Below are positions 8,467 to 16,318 of a stretch of 20,900 nt of DNA, in pieces. Every line of letters starts with the position of its first letter. Position 1 is the first letter of the stretch. Source of the DNA: an uncultured Collinsella sp. (lineage in GTDB: Bacteria > Actinomycetota > Coriobacteriia > Coriobacteriales > Coriobacteriaceae); assembly GCA_900549025.1 (NCBI GenBank), contig URMZ01000030.1:1-20900 (forward strand). Reading direction: 5' to 3'. The translations under genes were made by a program, and so were the position numbers. Below the pieces are notes generated by a model that was not told the DNA's origin, made no database searches, and was given only the letters and a program-made list of their open reading frames with translations.

Positions 8467-9435
8467 ATGGCCACTTTACTTCAAGATAAATATGAGGCTC
8501 GCAAGGCCGAGGTCAATGCTCGCTTTGAGCAGCTTCGGGCTAACGAGGAGGAGCTCAACCGAATCTTTGCCAAGATCTACAACATGGAGGGCGAGGTGCC
8601 TATCGAGGTCGAGGACAAGTACGTCTCGGTGGCGCGCATCTTCGATACCGCCGACGAGATCCCCGAGAGCTACAAGGGCAACAAGTACGTGCGCACCAAG
8701 CGCGACGAGATCACCTCGCTCATAAGCTATGCCGTGGGCTGCATGTTCGGCCGCTATTCGCTGGACGTGGACGGTCTGGTTTTGGCCGATCAGGGTGCCA
8801 CAGTCGATGACTATCTGGCCAAGATGCCCAACTCTGATCATGTGACCTTTATGCCCGATAGCGATAACGTGCTGCCCATTACCGATGACGAGTACTTTGA
8901 CGACGACATCGTGCGCTACTTTATCGACTTTGTGCGCACCGTGTATGGCGAGGAGACGCTTGAGCAGAACCTGGCCTTTATTGCCGAGGCACTCGGCGGC
9001 AAGGGTACCTCGCGCGAGGTAATCCGCACCTACTTTTTGAAGGACTTCTTTAAGGACCACTGCCAGACCTATAAGAAGCGCCCCATCTACTGGCTGTTCG
9101 ACAGCGGCAAGAAGAACGGCTTCAAGTGCCTTGTTTACATGCATCGCTACCAGCCTGACCTGTTGGCTCGCATCCGCACCGACTATGTGCATGAGCAGCA
9201 GGAGCGCTACCGTGCCCAGATCGGCTATGCCAACGATTCCCTTGCCACCGCCGAGCGCGGCGAGCGCGTGCGCTTGGACAAGCGCGTCAAAAAGCTTAAC
9301 GACCAGCTCAAAGAGACCATTGCCTACGAGGAGAAGCTGCACCACTTGGCAGACCAGATGATTAAGATCGACCTGGATGACGGCGTCAAGGTCAACTACG
9401 CCAAGTTTCAGGATGTGCTGGCGAAGATTAAGTAA
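8467..9435 (+). CDS. pglX: PglX C-terminal domain as a separate protein
   Basis: 322-aa protein matching the C-terminal part of type 1 BREX PglX: NEEELNRIF at 26-34, SYAVGCMFGRYSLDVDGL at 87-104, the acidic DDEYFDDDIV at 140-149, YFLKDFFKDHC at 189-199, RPIYWLFDSGKKNGFK at 205-220, MHRY at 225-228, a probable coiled coil at about 240-300 and the terminal FQDVLAKIK. Added to the 830-aa first part, the total (1152 aa) is near a normal PglX. It has its own GAGAAGG site (8454-8460) six bases before ATG 8467, so it is set up for independent translation; an in-frame TAG at 8452-8454 rules out extension upstream. It contains no methyltransferase motif of its own. Base composition returns to the high-G+C style of the operon. 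Likely works in complex with the N-terminal part; this is inference. Confidence 0.88.
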   Translation: MATLLQDKYEARKAEVNARFEQLRANEEELNRIFAKIYNMEGEVPIEVEDKYVSVARIFDTADEIPESYKGNKYVRTKRDEITSLISYAVGCMFGRYSLDVDGLVLADQGATVDDYLAKMPNSDHVTFMPDSDNVLPITDDEYFDDDIVRYFIDFVRTVYGEETLEQNLAFIAEALGGKGTSREVIRTYFLKDFFKDHCQTYKKRPIYWLFDSGKKNGFKCLVYMHRYQPDLLARIRTDYVHEQQERYRAQIGYANDSLATAERGERVRLDKRVKKLNDQLKETIAYEEKLHHLADQMIKIDLDDGVKVNYAKFQDVLAKIK

Positions 9436-9458
9436 CTGCAGATACGGTAAGGATATTC

Positions 9459-12167
9459 ATGCCCAAGATCGATGTAGAAGAACAGCTCAAGCTGCGATTT
9501 TTGCAGCCGTTGTCCTCATGCGCGCCGCGCCGTGTGGTGGTTTGGCACGATGCAGACGGCGAGTTTGCTCCTGAGTTTGAGCGATTGGCTGCCGAGGGTT
9601 TCGACGGCGTGGGGGCCGATGCCGGCGTAATGCCTGCTCACGGTGACTTTGAGCGTCCGGTGCGCTTTGTTGAGGCCTGCGAGGGCCGTATGTTTGCCGT
9701 CAAGAAGCTCATCAACCGCGATGACCTTGCGAGCGATATCTTGCTGTATCGCCGTTGCCCGCGCGGCAGGCTTGAGGGTGATTGGCTTGCCGATGTTGAG
9801 CTGTATGCCGATCAGTTCCAGGCTGACTATCTTTCGCTTTTGGCCGATCAGCTGGGCATCGAGAATAACGACGCCGTGCGCGAGAGCCTGCGCGAGCACA
9901 AGACGTTCTTTGATGCCAAGACCCGCTGTGCTAAGTTTGCCGCGTGCGTTCCGCATGCCTCGGGCGCATCCGATATCGAGCTTGGAATCCTTACGGTTAT
10001 CTTTGGCGGCAAGGAGCCGGGCGACGCGCGGCCCGCGTTTGTGCTGCGCGGCTGCATGACCATGCTGCTGCACGAGGGCCCCGTGGCGCTGGCCGCGCTG
10101 GTGGATAAGTACAGCGTGCGTGATGTTCTCTCTGCCTTTATGCTGCGCTGCTATGGGTTTGATGGGCCGCTGTACGAGCGTGACTCGCTGCTTGCGCTAG
10201 CATCCCATGTGCTCATCACGGCGGCATCCACTGCGCTGCCCGAGGGTGCGCTCAAGGGGCTCGAAAGCTATGTGGCTCCCGCCTATGGCCCCTATTGCCT
10301 GGAGGCGGTGCGTACGTGGGACCGGGCTGCCGATGCTCAGACGTCGAGCGAGGACCTATTTGAGATTTGCCGCTTAGTTGAGGATGCCCGTGGGCTCTTT
10401 GCGCGGTTCGAGACTCTGCCAATCGATGCGCTGGCCTCGCTTGACGTGTTCCCGTGCGTCAACGAGGCCGTGCTCTCGCAGCTGTTCAGCTCGTTTGCCC
10501 AGGGCGCGGACCGCGTTGAGGACGCACGTGCCTTTGTGGCGCGCCGTTACGACCTAAGCTGGTACCGTCGTGTCGAGAGCTATTTTGACCTGCTTGCCGC
10601 TGTGGCCGACATGTGTGCGTTTAGGCAGGCGCACGCGGGCGGGTTCCATCTGGCGCAACCCCAGCAGGTGTGGGATGCCTACACGTCCGATTGGTATGCC
10701 ATGGACGCTGCCTATCGCCATATGTGCACCGCGTATCTGCGGGCGCGCTCCGTCGAGTGTGATGCGCTCGAGGAGCCTGCCCGCTCTGTGGCGGACTGGG
10801 CGGAGAATCTCTACAGCAACTGGTTCTTGGCCGACGCCAATGCCTGTTGGGCGGCCGCTGCGCAGGGGGAGTGGGCCGATTGCGGCTACATCGAAGGTCC
10901 CTCACGGCAGGATGAGTTCTACTGGCATATGCTGCCCACCTTTGTGGGCTCTGCCAAAACGACGGTCGTTATTGTGAGCGACGCGCTGCGCTATGAGGTG
11001 GCTCGTGACGTTGCGGCGTTGCTCGAGCGCGAGCGCGGCGGCAACGTCAAGGTCTCTAGCATGCAGGCGGTCTTTCCCTCCATTACCGAGGTGGGTATGC
11101 CCGCGCTGCTGCCGCACCAAGCGCTTGAGCTTGCAGCGGATGGCCCATTTGTGTTGGCTGACGGCATGCCCACTGCGACGACTCCGCAGCGCGAGGCCGT
11201 GCTCGCCCACGTTGAGCCCACGGCCCGCGCTTTACGCTCGAGCGCATACCTCAACATGGCGGGAACCGAGCGCAAGGCGCTGCTCAAGGACTCAAGACTC
11301 GTCTACCTCTACCACAACAAGATCGATGCTACGGGCGAGAAGGCCGTTACGCAGGATGACGTCTTCGATGCCTGCGCGGACACTGTGGAGGAACTTGCCA
11401 CGTTGGCGCGCCGTGTGTGCACCGACGCCCCGGGCGCACGTGTTGTTATAACGGCGGACCACGGCTTTATCTACACGCGTCGGGAGCTCAACGAGTGCCA
11501 GATGCTCGGCAAGCCAGACCTTCCCGTCCTTGATGCTCCCGTCATGCACGGCAAACGTCATCTGGTGGTGCCCAACGAGGCTGTACTCAAACTTTCGGAT
11601 GAGGCGCGTGGGGTGTTTGTTAATGTTGACATGGGACGTTTGGGTGCCGGATTTGAGGGGTTTGCCCCGCGCGAGAACGTGCACTTCAAGCGTCCCGGCG
11701 GCACTAACAACTACGTCCACGGCGGCATGAGCTTGCAGGAGCTCTGCGTGCCCGTTATCGGATTTTGGCGTGCACGTTCGGGTTCCAAGGACTTTGTCGA
11801 CACGCGCGCAGCGACACTGCGCGTACTAAGTGAGGGACGCCGAGTGACCAACTCGCTCTTCTCGGTCAACTTAATCCAGGAAGAACCTGTCCAAGGCAAG
11901 GTCTTGCCGTGCGAGTACGAGCTGGTGTTTACCGATGCAAGCGGCAACGAGGTGAGCGATACGGTCAAGGCGCATGCCAACAAGACTTCTGTTAACTCGC
12001 AGGAGCGCGTGGTGCATGCCAAGTTTGCGTTGCATGCGGCGGATGGATTCTCGACCAAGGGTCCGTACTATCTAGTCTGCCGTGAGCGTGAGTCGGGCAA
12101 GATCGTTTGGCGCGAGACGTATACCATCGCCGTTTCGTTTGCCCCTGTTGCTGACTTTGGTTTTTAG
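9459..12167 (+). CDS. pglZ: BREX phosphatase-superfamily protein PglZ (type A)
   Basis: PglZ belongs to the alkaline phosphatase superfamily and is essential in BREX; related PglZ proteins have been shown to have metal-dependent nuclease or phosphodiesterase activity. Visible here are the metal-site segment VIVSDALRYEVARDVA with D508, and ITADHGFIYTRREL with D667 and H668, both typical of the PglZ domain. The N-terminal half (about 1-450) is the helical region typical of type 1 PglZ, and a beta-rich C-terminal domain follows the catalytic core. The length of 902 aa is slightly above the usual 830-880. ATG 9459 has GGTAAGGA at 9446-9453 and follows the second pglX part by 23 bases, indicating one transcript. 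Its TAG stop overlaps the ribosome site of brxL, so the pair is coupled. Confidence 0.94.
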   Translation: MPKIDVEEQLKLRFLQPLSSCAPRRVVVWHDADGEFAPEFERLAAEGFDGVGADAGVMPAHGDFERPVRFVEACEGRMFAVKKLINRDDLASDILLYRRCPRGRLEGDWLADVELYADQFQADYLSLLADQLGIENNDAVRESLREHKTFFDAKTRCAKFAACVPHASGASDIELGILTVIFGGKEPGDARPAFVLRGCMTMLLHEGPVALAALVDKYSVRDVLSAFMLRCYGFDGPLYERDSLLALASHVLITAASTALPEGALKGLESYVAPAYGPYCLEAVRTWDRAADAQTSSEDLFEICRLVEDARGLFARFETLPIDALASLDVFPCVNEAVLSQLFSSFAQGADRVEDARAFVARRYDLSWYRRVESYFDLLAAVADMCAFRQAHAGGFHLAQPQQVWDAYTSDWYAMDAAYRHMCTAYLRARSVECDALEEPARSVADWAENLYSNWFLADANACWAAAAQGEWADCGYIEGPSRQDEFYWHMLPTFVGSAKTTVVIVSDALRYEVARDVAALLERERGGNVKVSSMQAVFPSITEVGMPALLPHQALELAADGPFVLADGMPTATTPQREAVLAHVEPTARALRSSAYLNMAGTERKALLKDSRLVYLYHNKIDATGEKAVTQDDVFDACADTVEELATLARRVCTDAPGARVVITADHGFIYTRRELNECQMLGKPDLPVLDAPVMHGKRHLVVPNEAVLKLSDEARGVFVNVDMGRLGAGFEGFAPRENVHFKRPGGTNNYVHGGMSLQELCVPVIGFWRARSGSKDFVDTRAATLRVLSEGRRVTNSLFSVNLIQEEPVQGKVLPCEYELVFTDASGNEVSDTVKAHANKTSVNSQERVVHAKFALHAADGFSTKGPYYLVCRERESGKIVWRETYTIAVSFAPVADFGF

Positions 12168-12178
12168 GAGTGTGCCCT

Positions 12179-14524
12179 ATGTTTGATAGCCATGACAACG
12201 ATCTGTGGGAAGTTCCCTCGATTGATGTGGATGTGCCGGTGCGGGCTGTGGTGTCTGCAGAGGAGGCCGTGACTGCCACGTCCGCTCTGGAGCCGGTGGA
12301 GACTATTGCGCCTGTTGAGGTTGCGGTGCCCGTCGAGGACGAATCCTCGACCGATGGCTATGCCCAAGCCGTGGCTGAGGCTCCCGAGGACGACGGCTAC
12401 GACATGGATGGGTTGGACGGCAAGCTGCTTGAGCACTTTGCTGGCAAGATCGTGCGCAAGGACCTGACGGCCCTTATGAAGCGCGGCGCCAACGTGCCCA
12501 CCTTTGTGCTGGAGTACCTGCTGGGCATGTACTGCTCAACTGACGACGAGGATGCCGTGGCAGAGGGTTTGGACCGCATTCGCAGGATCCTCACCGATAA
12601 CTACGTGCGTCCCGACGAGTCCGAGCGCATTAAGTCCAAGATTCGCGAACTGGGTCGCTTTACCATCATCGACAAGGTGACGGCTAAACTCGACGAGTAC
12701 AAAGACATCTATGTGGCATCGTTTGCCAACCTGACCATCGAGCCGTTTGTGATGCCGGCCGAGTACGTGCGCGACTATTCCAAGATTCTGCAGGGCGGCA
12801 TTTGGTGCATTATGAGCATCGAGTATCGTCATCCCGTGGATGAGGAAGACGAGTTTGGCATGGAGGTCTTTGGCGACGATGCGCCGCGCCGCTCCAAGGC
12901 CAAGCGCAAAAAGCGCGGCCCCGAGGATTCTCCGTTTAGCGTGGCGTCGCTCACGCCCATTCAGATGCCCAATCTGGACCTGGATGCCATGATCGACGAG
13001 CGCCAGTACTTTACGCGCGACGAGTGGCTCAATATGCTGCTGCGCTCGGCTGGCTACGAACCCAGCGAGCTTTCCGAGAAAGAGCGCCTCCACTTTATCG
13101 AGCGCATGGTGCCGCTTATCGAGCGCAACTACAACCTGTGCGAATTGGGTCCCCGCGGCACCGGCAAGAGCCATATCTACAAAGAGGTCTCGCCTTACGC
13201 CATCTTGCTTTCGGGCGGTCAGACCACCACGGCCAACCTGTTCGGCCGTATGAACTCCATGCGCGCCGATCGCGTGGGCCTGGTGGGCCACTGGGATTGC
13301 GTGACGTTCGACGAGGTCGCCGGCATGCGGTTTAAGGACACCAACGCCGTGCAGATCATGAAGGACTACATGGCGAGTGGCAGTTACGCACGCGGCCGCG
13401 ACCAGATTAACGCCGACGCCTCCATGGTCTTTGAGGGCAACATCAACGACACCGTGCAAAATGTCCTTAAGACCACGCACCTGTTTGATCCGTTCCCGCC
13501 GGAGTTTAACAACGATTCGGCCTTCTTTGACCGCATCCACTATTACCTGCCGGGCTGGGAGATTCCCAAGATGCGCTCGAGCCTGCTGACCGGGCATTAT
13601 GGCCTGATCACCGACTGCCTGTCGGAGTTTTGCAAGGAGATGCGCCGCAAGGACTTTACGCACCATATCGACCGTTACTTCCGCTTTAACAGCGACTTTA
13701 ACAAGCGTGACGAAATCGCCGTGCGCAAGACCTTTAGCGGCCTTGCCAAGCTGCTGTTCCCCGACGAGGCCATGGACAAGGACGACGTACGCTGGCTGTT
13801 GGACTACGCCATCGAAGGCCGTCGCCGCGTAAAGGAGCAGCTCAAGATTATGGCGGGCGTTGAGTTTATCGACGTCAACCTGGGCTATATGGATGCCGAC
13901 AACCCGCAGGACGTGCACGTGGTGCGCGTGCCCGAGCAGAGCGAGGACACGCTGATTCCCGACGGGCCGCTGCTGTCCGGTCACGTGTTTGGCGTGGGCA
14001 GGTCGCAGGGCGGCGAGGTTGCCGTGTACAAGCTGGAGAATAAGGCGGTTGCCGGCGAGTGCAAGTTTAAGCACGAGGGCGTGGCCTTTAACAAGCCGGT
14101 GCGCGATACGCTGGAGGCCGCGTTCGACAACTTTGTGAACCTGGCGAACCGCGTGGCGCCGGGCATGCACATTGGCTCCAAGGATTACCTGCTGTTCTAC
14201 AACGACCTGCAGAGTAAGGGCCTGTCCGAGGAGGTTTCGCTCGCCGAGTTTGTGGGACTTTGCTCCGCGGCGTGCAATCGCCCGGTGATGCCCGCGCTGG
14301 CGATTCCGGGCATCTTGCGCATGTCGGGCTCTATGGACGAGATCCGCGGGCTCGAGGACATTATGCGCGTGGCCAAAAACGCCGGCGCCAAGCGCGTGAT
14401 TTTGCCGCTGAGTGCCATCGCGGGCCTACAGAGTGTTTCGTCCGAGATTATCTCGGGGCTGAGCCCGGTGTTCTACATGGATGGCGACCCGGTCGATGCC
14501 GCGAAGAAGGCTCTGGATCTGTAG
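12179..14524 (+). CDS. brxL: BREX Lon-like AAA+ protein BrxL
   Basis: Last core gene of type 1 BREX; BrxL is an AAA+ protein with a Lon-like C-terminal domain, reported to form DNA-binding multimers. The core begins near residue 79 (LDGKLLEHFAGKIVRKDL) and includes EYLLGMYC, NYVRPDESE and IQMPN. Walker A is GPRGTGKS at 324-331 and Walker B VTFDE at 375-379, followed by the family segment VQIMKDYMASGS. The C-terminal Lon-like part starts near GHVFGVGRSQGGE and includes AGAKRVILP. I chose ATG 12179 (781 aa), eight bases after AGGAG at 12166-12170; the GTG at 12170 would be part of that site. An acidic, low-complexity extension of about 78 residues precedes the core, and a charged KAKRKKRG insert lies before the ATPase. 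The protein is therefore about 80-100 aa longer than typical. Confidence 0.93.
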   Translation: MFDSHDNDLWEVPSIDVDVPVRAVVSAEEAVTATSALEPVETIAPVEVAVPVEDESSTDGYAQAVAEAPEDDGYDMDGLDGKLLEHFAGKIVRKDLTALMKRGANVPTFVLEYLLGMYCSTDDEDAVAEGLDRIRRILTDNYVRPDESERIKSKIRELGRFTIIDKVTAKLDEYKDIYVASFANLTIEPFVMPAEYVRDYSKILQGGIWCIMSIEYRHPVDEEDEFGMEVFGDDAPRRSKAKRKKRGPEDSPFSVASLTPIQMPNLDLDAMIDERQYFTRDEWLNMLLRSAGYEPSELSEKERLHFIERMVPLIERNYNLCELGPRGTGKSHIYKEVSPYAILLSGGQTTTANLFGRMNSMRADRVGLVGHWDCVTFDEVAGMRFKDTNAVQIMKDYMASGSYARGRDQINADASMVFEGNINDTVQNVLKTTHLFDPFPPEFNNDSAFFDRIHYYLPGWEIPKMRSSLLTGHYGLITDCLSEFCKEMRRKDFTHHIDRYFRFNSDFNKRDEIAVRKTFSGLAKLLFPDEAMDKDDVRWLLDYAIEGRRRVKEQLKIMAGVEFIDVNLGYMDADNPQDVHVVRVPEQSEDTLIPDGPLLSGHVFGVGRSQGGEVAVYKLENKAVAGECKFKHEGVAFNKPVRDTLEAAFDNFVNLANRVAPGMHIGSKDYLLFYNDLQSKGLSEEVSLAEFVGLCSAACNRPVMPALAIPGILRMSGSMDEIRGLEDIMRVAKNAGAKRVILPLSAIAGLQSVSSEIISGLSPVFYMDGDPVDAAKKALDL

Positions 14525-14536
14525 GGGTGCGGGCGT

Positions 14537-14565
14537 GCGGGGCGTCCGGTGTTCGGGCGCCCCGC
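14537..14565 (+). terminator. Strong G+C hairpin after brxL
   Basis: Arms GCGGGGCGTCCG (14537-14548) and CGGGCGCCCCGC (14554-14565) form a 12-bp stem with a single T-G wobble around the loop GTGTT. It starts 12 bases after the brxL stop. No T-run follows, but the strength and position suggest that it ends or weakens BREX transcription before the next gene. In high-G+C actinobacteria terminators without a U-tract are often proposed; that reading is inference. Confidence 0.55.
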
Positions 14566-14601
14566 GAGCATGTTGGTGCGTAGTGCGTGAGGAGGCCTGC
14601 C

Positions 14602-15954
14602 GTGGCAGACGAGCGTTCTGTTGGTGAGCTGCTCGACGAGCTGTTTGGCTTTGAGTCGGTGGCCAAGCGTCAGACGGCGCTTGAGCAGTACGATCGCGGG
14701 GAGTTGGTGCGCAAGGCGCGCTCCCGCGAGCTGCTGGGCGTGCTTAGGGGCGTCGAGGCTGCCGAGCACGCTGCGCGCAAGTCTGCCGTGCGGGCTGTTG
14801 ACGGGTATGTTCGCCGTGTTGAGGGCGCTGCGCTTTCGCGCGCTCGCAAGCAGGCGGGCATTGTTGGCCCGCTGCGGATGGAGCGTCGCTATGCTGCCTT
14901 TTTGCGCATGGAGGACAAGGCCGAGCTGTTGGCCCGTTTGGAGCAGACGCTTGCGTTTATCGAGGTAAAGCTGCGTGCTAATACGGCGGACAGGGTTCGC
15001 GTAGCGTACGATGCCGCGGGGGCTATGGTGCTGCAGGGCGTGGCGCGCCTGAGTGACGTGCGCGTTGTGGATGCCGTGCCTTTGGACGCCGACCTGCTGT
15101 GTACGCAGCTGGAACAGTTGCGTTGTGCCGCCGATGCGACGGGCCTTGCGGGCATGATCACAGCGACGTTTGAGTCCGAGCTGAGTGCGACGGGGTCGCA
15201 GGGTGCCGGCGGGTCTGCGAGCGATGTTGCTGGTGACGTGGCGTTGGAGCGTGAACTTACCAACGTGCACGGCGCTGCGCAGCGAGCGCGCTTGGCGGCG
15301 CAGGCGTATCGGGCCGAGCGCGCCGCCCGCGTCGCGGGGAGCACGGTGGAGCCGGTATCGTTGCCCGAGTCTGCGTGCGTTGCGTGCGAGACGGCGTGCA
15401 ATGCCGGGGAGCTTTCCGAGTTGCTCGCTCAGGTTAAGAAGTCGTTTGAGACCTACCGTCGTGTTGTTGCCGACGGCGGACTATTCTGCGCGTTTGGCTC
15501 TGGCTCGCCGCATGGGATTTGCCAGGGCAGTAGTTATTTCGACTATGATTCTAGGCTTGACGAAGATGTGTTGGTGGGCGAGTACGACGGCGCTACCAGG
15601 CATGATGTTCGGCGCGAGGTTCCGATTCCCGAGCTTGTTGATGAGGCTTCGGCCGAGGGCTGCGACTCGCTCGAGGTTGCCGTGACACGCATGCGTGAGT
15701 TTAACGGGCGTCGCTACGATGGTGTGCTGGATGAGGACCCCTCGCGCAATGTGAATGCGTTTTGGTATGGACTCAAAAAGCTCAGCCAGTATTGCGAGGC
15801 CGCCGTGCGTGTGGACGAGCGTGCCTGGGATTGCTTTATCGATAAGGTACAGTTCGCTTACGATGAGCCCGTGGGGCGCCTGGCCACGCGGATGGACGAT
15901 AAGCAGGTGGCAGCTTTTGTTGCTGCCGTGGAATTGCTTGGCACTGACGAATAA
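14602..15954 (+). CDS. Hypothetical protein, 450 aa, function unknown
   Basis: I do not recognise this family. The protein is mostly charged and alanine/arginine-rich with long predicted helices (about residues 1-170), an alanine- and glycine-rich low-complexity middle (about 195-255), a Cys-x2-Cys-x3-Cys cluster near residues 260-270, and a more globular C-terminal third containing FCAFGSGSPHGICQGSSYFDY and FNGRRYDGVLDEDPSRNVN. No signal peptide or membrane segment is seen. The frame is open from GTG 14587, but the best ribosome site GAGGAGG (14589-14595) lies inside that start, so GTG 14602, six bases after it, is the likely initiation codon. It is on the BREX strand but separated from brxL by a strong hairpin, so operon membership is uncertain. 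It could be a chromosomal neighbour or a lineage-specific accessory. The next small gene starts 27 bases after its stop. Confidence 0.72.
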   Translation: MADERSVGELLDELFGFESVAKRQTALEQYDRGELVRKARSRELLGVLRGVEAAEHAARKSAVRAVDGYVRRVEGAALSRARKQAGIVGPLRMERRYAAFLRMEDKAELLARLEQTLAFIEVKLRANTADRVRVAYDAAGAMVLQGVARLSDVRVVDAVPLDADLLCTQLEQLRCAADATGLAGMITATFESELSATGSQGAGGSASDVAGDVALERELTNVHGAAQRARLAAQAYRAERAARVAGSTVEPVSLPESACVACETACNAGELSELLAQVKKSFETYRRVVADGGLFCAFGSGSPHGICQGSSYFDYDSRLDEDVLVGEYDGATRHDVRREVPIPELVDEASAEGCDSLEVAVTRMREFNGRRYDGVLDEDPSRNVNAFWYGLKKLSQYCEAAVRVDERAWDCFIDKVQFAYDEPVGRLATRMDDKQVAAFVAAVELLGTDE

Positions 15955-15981
15955 GGGCTTGGTTTGGCGGGAGGTTTCACC

Positions 15982-16203
15982 ATGAAAATCGAAGTCGATG
16001 TAGACCAGCTGCGCGAGAGCCTGCTCGGCCGCGCGGGGAGTGCAGCCGGCGTGGGCTTTCCGGCCGCCATGCTCGACGTAGTGGATATCGAGGACGAGTC
16101 GCCCCAAGAGCTCCTAGCCCGAGCCGAACGCGAAGGCCTCGACCTCCGCGGCTTTGTCGCCGACGATGAGGGCGACGGCTATGACACGGACGAGGACTGG
16201 TAG
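15982..16203 (+). CDS. Small acidic hypothetical protein, 73 aa
   Basis: Short, strongly acidic protein: the C-terminal tail (VADDEGDGYDTDEDW) is nearly all Asp, Glu, Gly and Tyr, and the middle has the amphipathic SPQELLARAEREG helix. No membrane segment or known motif is visible and I do not recognise it. The in-frame TTG at 15964 is disfavoured because GGGAGG (15969-15974) sits seven bases before ATG 15982. It follows the 450-aa gene by 27 bases on the same strand, so the two are probably co-transcribed. The acidic tail resembles those of small regulators or nucleic-acid-mimic proteins, but nothing in the sequence proves that. Confidence 0.62.
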   Translation: MKIEVDVDQLRESLLGRAGSAAGVGFPAAMLDVVDIEDESPQELLARAEREGLDLRGFVADDEGDGYDTDEDW

Positions 16204-16222
16204 CCGCGATTGAGCTTTAACC

Positions 16223-16318
16223 CCATCCCCTCAATAACTTGCGGTGAAATAGGGACTGTTTAGGCTGCTAGAAGGCCTATTCAGTCCCTATTTCACCGCA
16301 ACTTATGGGTGGGGATGG
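16223..16318. repeat. Long imperfect palindrome between convergent genes
   Basis: Left arm 16234-16265 and right arm 16275-16306 pair over 32 positions with three mismatches; the core TTGCGGTGAAATAGGGACTG (16239-16258) is matched exactly by its reverse complement, around a nine-base loop. A further CCATCCCC (16223-16230) and GGGGATGG (16311-16318) extend the pairing outside a small bulge. It fills nearly the whole gap between the 73-aa gene and the converging antiporter gene. It could act as a bidirectional terminator, and its length and symmetry also fit a REP- or MITE-like dispersed repeat. Copy number cannot be seen from this window. Confidence 0.75.

Noticed and set aside
8476..9345. Long minus-strand open frame (289 codons) opposite the PglX C-terminal gene
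   Set aside because: It mirrors the strongly conserved plus-strand PglX frame; its composition is the antisense pattern common in G+C-rich genes and it has no recognisable domain.
7141..9435. Invertible phase-variation of pglX
   Set aside because: No inverted repeats flanking the recognition region and no recombinase gene or second pglX copy in the window; it cannot be excluded outside it.
12536..14170. Minus-strand open frame of 544 codons opposite brxL
   Set aside because: Antisense shadow of the well-supported BrxL frame with its Walker motifs; the antisense product is His/Val/Ala-rich without motifs.
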